DNA of 27,624 bases, from positions 1 to 27,624 of the forward strand of contig CAITOG010000390.1 in assembly GCA_903893955.1 (NCBI GenBank). Direction: 5' to 3'. The position numbers and the translations under genes were made by a program. Positions 25,232 through 27,624 of the stretch are shown in pieces; position 1 is the first letter of the stretch; every line of letters begins with the position of its first letter. The notes beneath the pieces were generated by a model that searched no databases, was not told where the DNA came from, and saw only the letters and a list, made by a program, of their open reading frames with translations. This DNA is from an uncultured Actinomycetes bacterium (GTDB lineage: Bacteria > Actinomycetota > Acidimicrobiia > Acidimicrobiales > RAAP-2).

Positions 25232-25534
25232 TCAGATCTCCTCGATCTCCTGCTCGGGCAGGCGTTCGATGTTCACGTCTTTGAAGGTGAGCACCCGAAC
25301 TGTCGGCACGAAGCGAGCAGGCCGGTACATGTCCCACACCCAGGCATCAGCGAGGTTGAGCTCGACCATCGGCGGCGTGGTGCCAGGGTGGACCGTGACC
25401 TCGACCTCGTTGCAGAGGTAGAACCGACGCTCGGTCTCCACGATGTGGGAGAACAGCCCGATGACGGCCTTGTACTCCTGGACGAGCTGAAGCTCGATGG
25501 TCGACTCGTAGCGCTCCAGGTCCTCCTCGCTCAT
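25232..25534 (-). CDS. DUF2469 family protein
   Basis: The 100-residue protein matches the actinobacterial DUF2469 family (Rv2901c type): MSEEDLERYESTIELQLVQE, HIVETERRFYLCNEVEV and the conserved ADAWVWDMYRPARFVPTVRV, then LTFKDVNIE. The function is not established. In mycobacteria it lies after rnhB in the rplS-lepB-rnhB cluster; here it directly follows rplS, 39 bases away, with no lepB or rnhB between. No ribosome binding site is clear before the ATG. Confidence 0.92.
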   Translation of the reverse strand: MSEEDLERYESTIELQLVQEYKAVIGLFSHIVETERRFYLCNEVEVTVHPGTTPPMVELNLADAWVWDMYRPARFVPTVRVLTFKDVNIERLPEQEIEEI

Positions 25535-25540
25535 GAGCGA

Positions 25541-25567
25541 GCGGCCCGTTCGGCGCCCAGCGGCCGC
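25541..25567 (-). terminator. Inverted repeat between rplS and the DUF2469 gene
   Basis: GCGGCC (25541-25546) and GGCCGC (25562-25567) can form a six-pair stem with a 15-base loop. It may be a weak attenuator between the two genes. Confidence 0.2.
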
Positions 25568-25573
25568 AGCGAC

Positions 25574-25927
25574 CTAGCTGCGGACAGTCCGACGCTCCTT
25601 GATCTTGGCGGCCTTCCCGTGAAGATCGCGAAGGTAGTAGAGCTTGGCTCGCCGAACGTCGCCATAGGAGACGACCTCGATCTTGGCGATCGTCGGTGCG
25701 TGGAGCGGGAAGGTCCGCTCGACGCCCACACCGAAGCTCACCTTGCGGACGGTGAAGGTCTCCTGGATGCCTGCACCCTGTCGACGGATGACGACGCCCT
25801 CGAAGACCTGGACACGCTCACGGGAGCCCTCGACCACGCGCACGTGGACCTTGAGCGAGTCACCTGGACGGAAATCCGGGATGTCATCTCGCAGCGAGTC
25901 TCGGTCGATCAGTTCGGTGGGGTGCAT
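25574..25927 (-). CDS. rplS: 50S ribosomal protein L19
   Basis: The 117-residue protein has the standard L19 layout: DIPDFRPGDSLKVHVRVVEG, RVQVFEGVVIRRQGAGIQET, FTVRKVSFGVGVERTFPLHA and KAAKIKERR at the end. It sits at the 30S-50S interface. GAGGAT precedes the ATG by eight bases. It follows trmD by 44 bases, the usual gene order. Confidence 0.98.
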   Translation of the reverse strand: MHPTELIDRDSLRDDIPDFRPGDSLKVHVRVVEGSRERVQVFEGVVIRRQGAGIQETFTVRKVSFGVGVERTFPLHAPTIAKIEVVSYGDVRRAKLYYLRDLHGKAAKIKERRTVRS

Positions 25928-25971
25928 GGCGAAATCCTCATGTCCTCGTCGGGAGGGGTGGACGCAACATG

Positions 25972-26730
25972 TTAGCCCGTCTGAGAGGGCGGCTCCACCT
26001 CAGGGTAGGTGGCAAGCAACTCACGATCCTCGTCGTCTAAGCCCCCCCTGGCCTCGATGAGGTCTGGCCGGACATGGATCGTCCGTCGCAGCGCCGCTGC
26101 TCGACGCCATGCGGCGACCTTGGCGTGATCGCCGCTCCGCAGGATCGCAGGCGCCTCCATGCCTCGGAAGCTCGCAGGCTTGGTCCACTGCGGGTACTCG
26201 AGCAGGCCGGCGGCGAAGCTCTCGTCGCTCGAGGATGCGTCGTTGCCAAGAACTCCTGGCACGAGCCTCGCCGTCGCCTCGATCACAGCCAGTGCCGCGA
26301 TCTCGCCACCGGCCAAGACGAAGTCGCCGACCGAGAGCTCCTCATCGACGAGGTCATCGAGGATCCGCTGGTCGATCCCTTCATAACGGCCGCACAGCAG
26401 CGAGAACGAACCCAGGCTCGCCAGCCGCTCCGCCTGGTGCTGGTCGAACCTGCGACCGTGGGGCACCAGGGCAATCAGAGGTCGGGCACCGCCGACCGCT
26501 GTCTGCCTGGCCTCAACAGCGTTGTAGACCGGCTCTGCCATGAGGACCATGCCCGCGCCACCGCCGAAGGGCGTGTCATCGACGGTGCCTCGCTCATCGC
26601 TGGCGCCGTCTCGCAGGTTGATCGCCGTGACATCGAGGAGGCCCGCCTTCTGCGCCCTGCCGAGGATGGTCGCGCTGCAGTAACCATCGATGAGCTCGGG
26701 GAACAAGGTGAAGACGTCGACGCGCAGCAT
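25972..26730 (-). CDS. trmD: tRNA (guanine-N1)-methyltransferase
   Basis: The 252-residue SPOUT enzyme makes m1G37 in tRNAs that read CNN and similar codons, preventing frameshifts. MLRVDVFTLFPELIDGYCSA, the knot segments LLCGRYEGIDQRI and LSVGDFVLAGGE, and LLEYPQWTKPASFRGMEAPA are all present. It starts three bases after the rimM stop, in the usual rpsP-rimM-trmD-rplS order. Confidence 0.98.
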   Translation of the reverse strand: MLRVDVFTLFPELIDGYCSATILGRAQKAGLLDVTAINLRDGASDERGTVDDTPFGGGAGMVLMAEPVYNAVEARQTAVGGARPLIALVPHGRRFDQHQAERLASLGSFSLLCGRYEGIDQRILDDLVDEELSVGDFVLAGGEIAALAVIEATARLVPGVLGNDASSSDESFAAGLLEYPQWTKPASFRGMEAPAILRSGDHAKVAAWRRAAALRRTIHVRPDLIEARGGLDDEDRELLATYPEVEPPSQTG

Positions 26731-26733
26731 GAA

Positions 26734-27201
26734 TCAGCCGAAGAGGCCTTCAGGCGGGTCGATCACGATCCGCTCGTGCGGCGTGTGCTCGACCAAGAAG
26801 GTCAGCGGCACGAGCGCTCCAGATTCGAGCACCAGCAGATCGCTGGCCGGATTTGCCTCGACGAGCTCGACCCGACCGACCGAGACCCCTTCCAAGGTCA
26901 CCACCTCACAACCGATCAGCTCGTGGACCAGCAGCTCACCCTCCACCTCGGTGGGTTCTGCGAGGAGCACCTTGCCCCGAAGCGCCTCGGCGGGCGTGCG
27001 GTCATTGACTCCCTCGAAGTGCACGAGGTAGCGGTCCTGGTAGAGCTGCGAGGAACGGACGACGAGCTCTTTGCCTTCGACCTGGAGCACCGAGCCCGGC
27101 GAGAGACGATCTGCGACGTCACTCCACAGAAGGACCAGCACATCTCCGCGGAGACCATGAGCCTTAGTGATCCGACCGACCTCCAGCAGGTCGACGGTCA
27201 T
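26734..27201 (-). CDS. rimM: Ribosome maturation factor RimM
   Basis: The 155-residue 30S assembly factor shows VGRITKAHGLRGDVLV near the N-terminus and the PRC-barrel half with LIGCEVVTLEGVSVGRV and PLTFLVEHTPHERIVIDPPE at the C-terminus. It is slightly shorter than the usual 165-180. The ATG at 27201 is seven bases after the khpA stop; the longer frame upstream overlaps khpA and is rejected. Confidence 0.95.
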   Translation of the reverse strand: MTVDLLEVGRITKAHGLRGDVLVLLWSDVADRLSPGSVLQVEGKELVVRSSQLYQDRYLVHFEGVNDRTPAEALRGKVLLAEPTEVEGELLVHELIGCEVVTLEGVSVGRVELVEANPASDLLVLESGALVPLTFLVEHTPHERIVIDPPEGLFG

Positions 27202-27208
27202 CGACGGG

Positions 27209-27535
27209 TCAGTCGTCGACGATGTCGACGTTGGTGCGCGTCTCGGTGCGAGCACCTGCGACTGCGACCAGGGCACGGATCGCCTGCGCGGTCCGGCCAC
27301 GACGACCGATCACGCGGCCCATGTCGTCCGGTCCCACGTGGAGGCGGAGCTTGAGCTCGCCGCCACGCTGATCGGCCTCGACCACCACAGCGTCGGGCTC
27401 ACGTGTGAGCTGCCGTGCGAGATAGGTCAAGACTGCCTCTGGCATCGAACCGCCGGCCTCGTTGCCGAGGTTGTCGTCAGCGTGATCGACGTCGTCGATG
27501 ATGGTGTTGATGTCGCCTGCCTCGTAGTCGCTCAC
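27209..27535 (-). CDS. khpA: KH-domain RNA-binding protein KhpA
   Basis: The 108-residue protein has one KH domain with the GxxG loop in GRVIGRRGRTAQAIRALV (73-90). It binds RNA and is linked in other bacteria to cell elongation and ribosome biology. The GTG start overlaps the rpsP stop (GTGA), which supports it. The first 30 residues are strongly acidic (many Asp and Glu) and are not in typical KhpA proteins of about 75-80 residues; an ATG at 27445 would give the standard 78-residue form. Confidence 0.92.
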   Translation of the reverse strand: MSDYEAGDINTIIDDVDHADDNLGNEAGGSMPEAVLTYLARQLTREPDAVVVEADQRGGELKLRLHVGPDDMGRVIGRRGRTAQAIRALVAVAGARTETRTNVDIVDD

Positions 27536-27624
27536 TTGGCGGCCTTGGAGGACTCGAACTGCTCCCAGGCGCCGGACTTCTTCAGCAGCACCTCGACTCG
27601 CTCGGTCGGCTGCGCACCGTTGAG
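27532..27624 (-). CDS. rpsP: 30S ribosomal protein S16, C-terminal part only
   Basis: Thirty residues are visible before the window edge, reading LNGAQPTERVEVLLKKSGAW then EQFESSKAAK and a TGA stop. GAQPTERV is the conserved S16 C-terminal segment, and the position before khpA-rimM-trmD-rplS confirms it. The start lies outside the window. Its stop overlaps the khpA GTG. Confidence 0.93.
   Translation of the reverse strand, partial: LNGAQPTERVEVLLKKSGAWEQFESSKAAK

Noticed and set aside
26074..27354. Long open frame opposite trmD, rimM and khpA
   Set aside because: It spans three well-known genes on the other strand and shows no domain; it is a high-GC shadow frame.

Overview
The window is high-GC DNA whose genes lie close together on both strands. 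Several marks point to an actinobacterium: a mycothiol S-conjugate amidase, F420-type oxidoreductases (LLM and PPOX folds), a DUF2469 protein beside the rplS cluster, a PspA/HtpX/PspAB envelope-stress set, and TANNNT -10 elements placed 6-7 nt upstream of start codons, as in leaderless actinobacterial transcripts. A deep-branching lineage such as Acidimicrobiia would fit, but that is an inference and no taxonomic marker was compared. There is no phage, transposon, CRISPR array or integron. Most of the window is core or ordinary accessory metabolism.

Layout. 1-3.7 kb: an enoyl-CoA hydratase, a group II truncated haemoglobin on the minus strand, tRNA-Gly(TCC), an HSL-type alpha/beta hydrolase and a zinc alcohol dehydrogenase. 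3.7-6.9 kb (minus): a large MFS transporter with an unusual outside domain, followed by a membrane-anchored alpha/beta hydrolase. 6.9-9.4 kb: a small unknown protein, a PAP2 phosphatase, a DsbA-fold protein and an F420-type LLM oxidoreductase. 9.4-12.4 kb (minus): an overlapping operon of sulfite/nitrite reductase, uroporphyrinogen-III methyltransferase and precorrin-2 dehydrogenase, so the enzyme that needs siroheme is made together with the siroheme pathway. 12.5-15.0 kb (plus): purK, purE and a YdjC-type deacetylase-like gene. 15.0-17.7 kb: an OmdA-family protein, proS and mca. 17.8-20.9 kb (plus): pspA, htpX and pspAB, then a tyrosine phosphatase. 20.8-22.5 kb (minus): fumC and a pterin carbinolamine dehydratase. 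22.7-25.2 kb: a PPOX-fold protein, a lipoprotein FKBP, and a crotonase coupled to a half-length LLM-like protein. 25.2-27.6 kb (minus): the ribosomal cluster rpsP(partial)-khpA-rimM-trmD-rplS followed by DUF2469.

Coupling. Many gene pairs share a stop/start overlap (ATGA, GTGA or TGATG), for example sir-cobA-met8, purE-ydjC, pspA-htpX, fumC-phhB and rpsP-khpA. I read these as translationally coupled operons. No stretch of more than 300 bases lacks a gene. I did not find a clearly new multi-gene system. The best leads are the MFS transporter with an extracytoplasmic domain plus its hydrolase partner, the metal-site-degenerate YdjC protein in the purine operon, the half-length LLM protein coupled to a crotonase, and an operator-like motif between the promoter boxes of the sulfite reductase operon.
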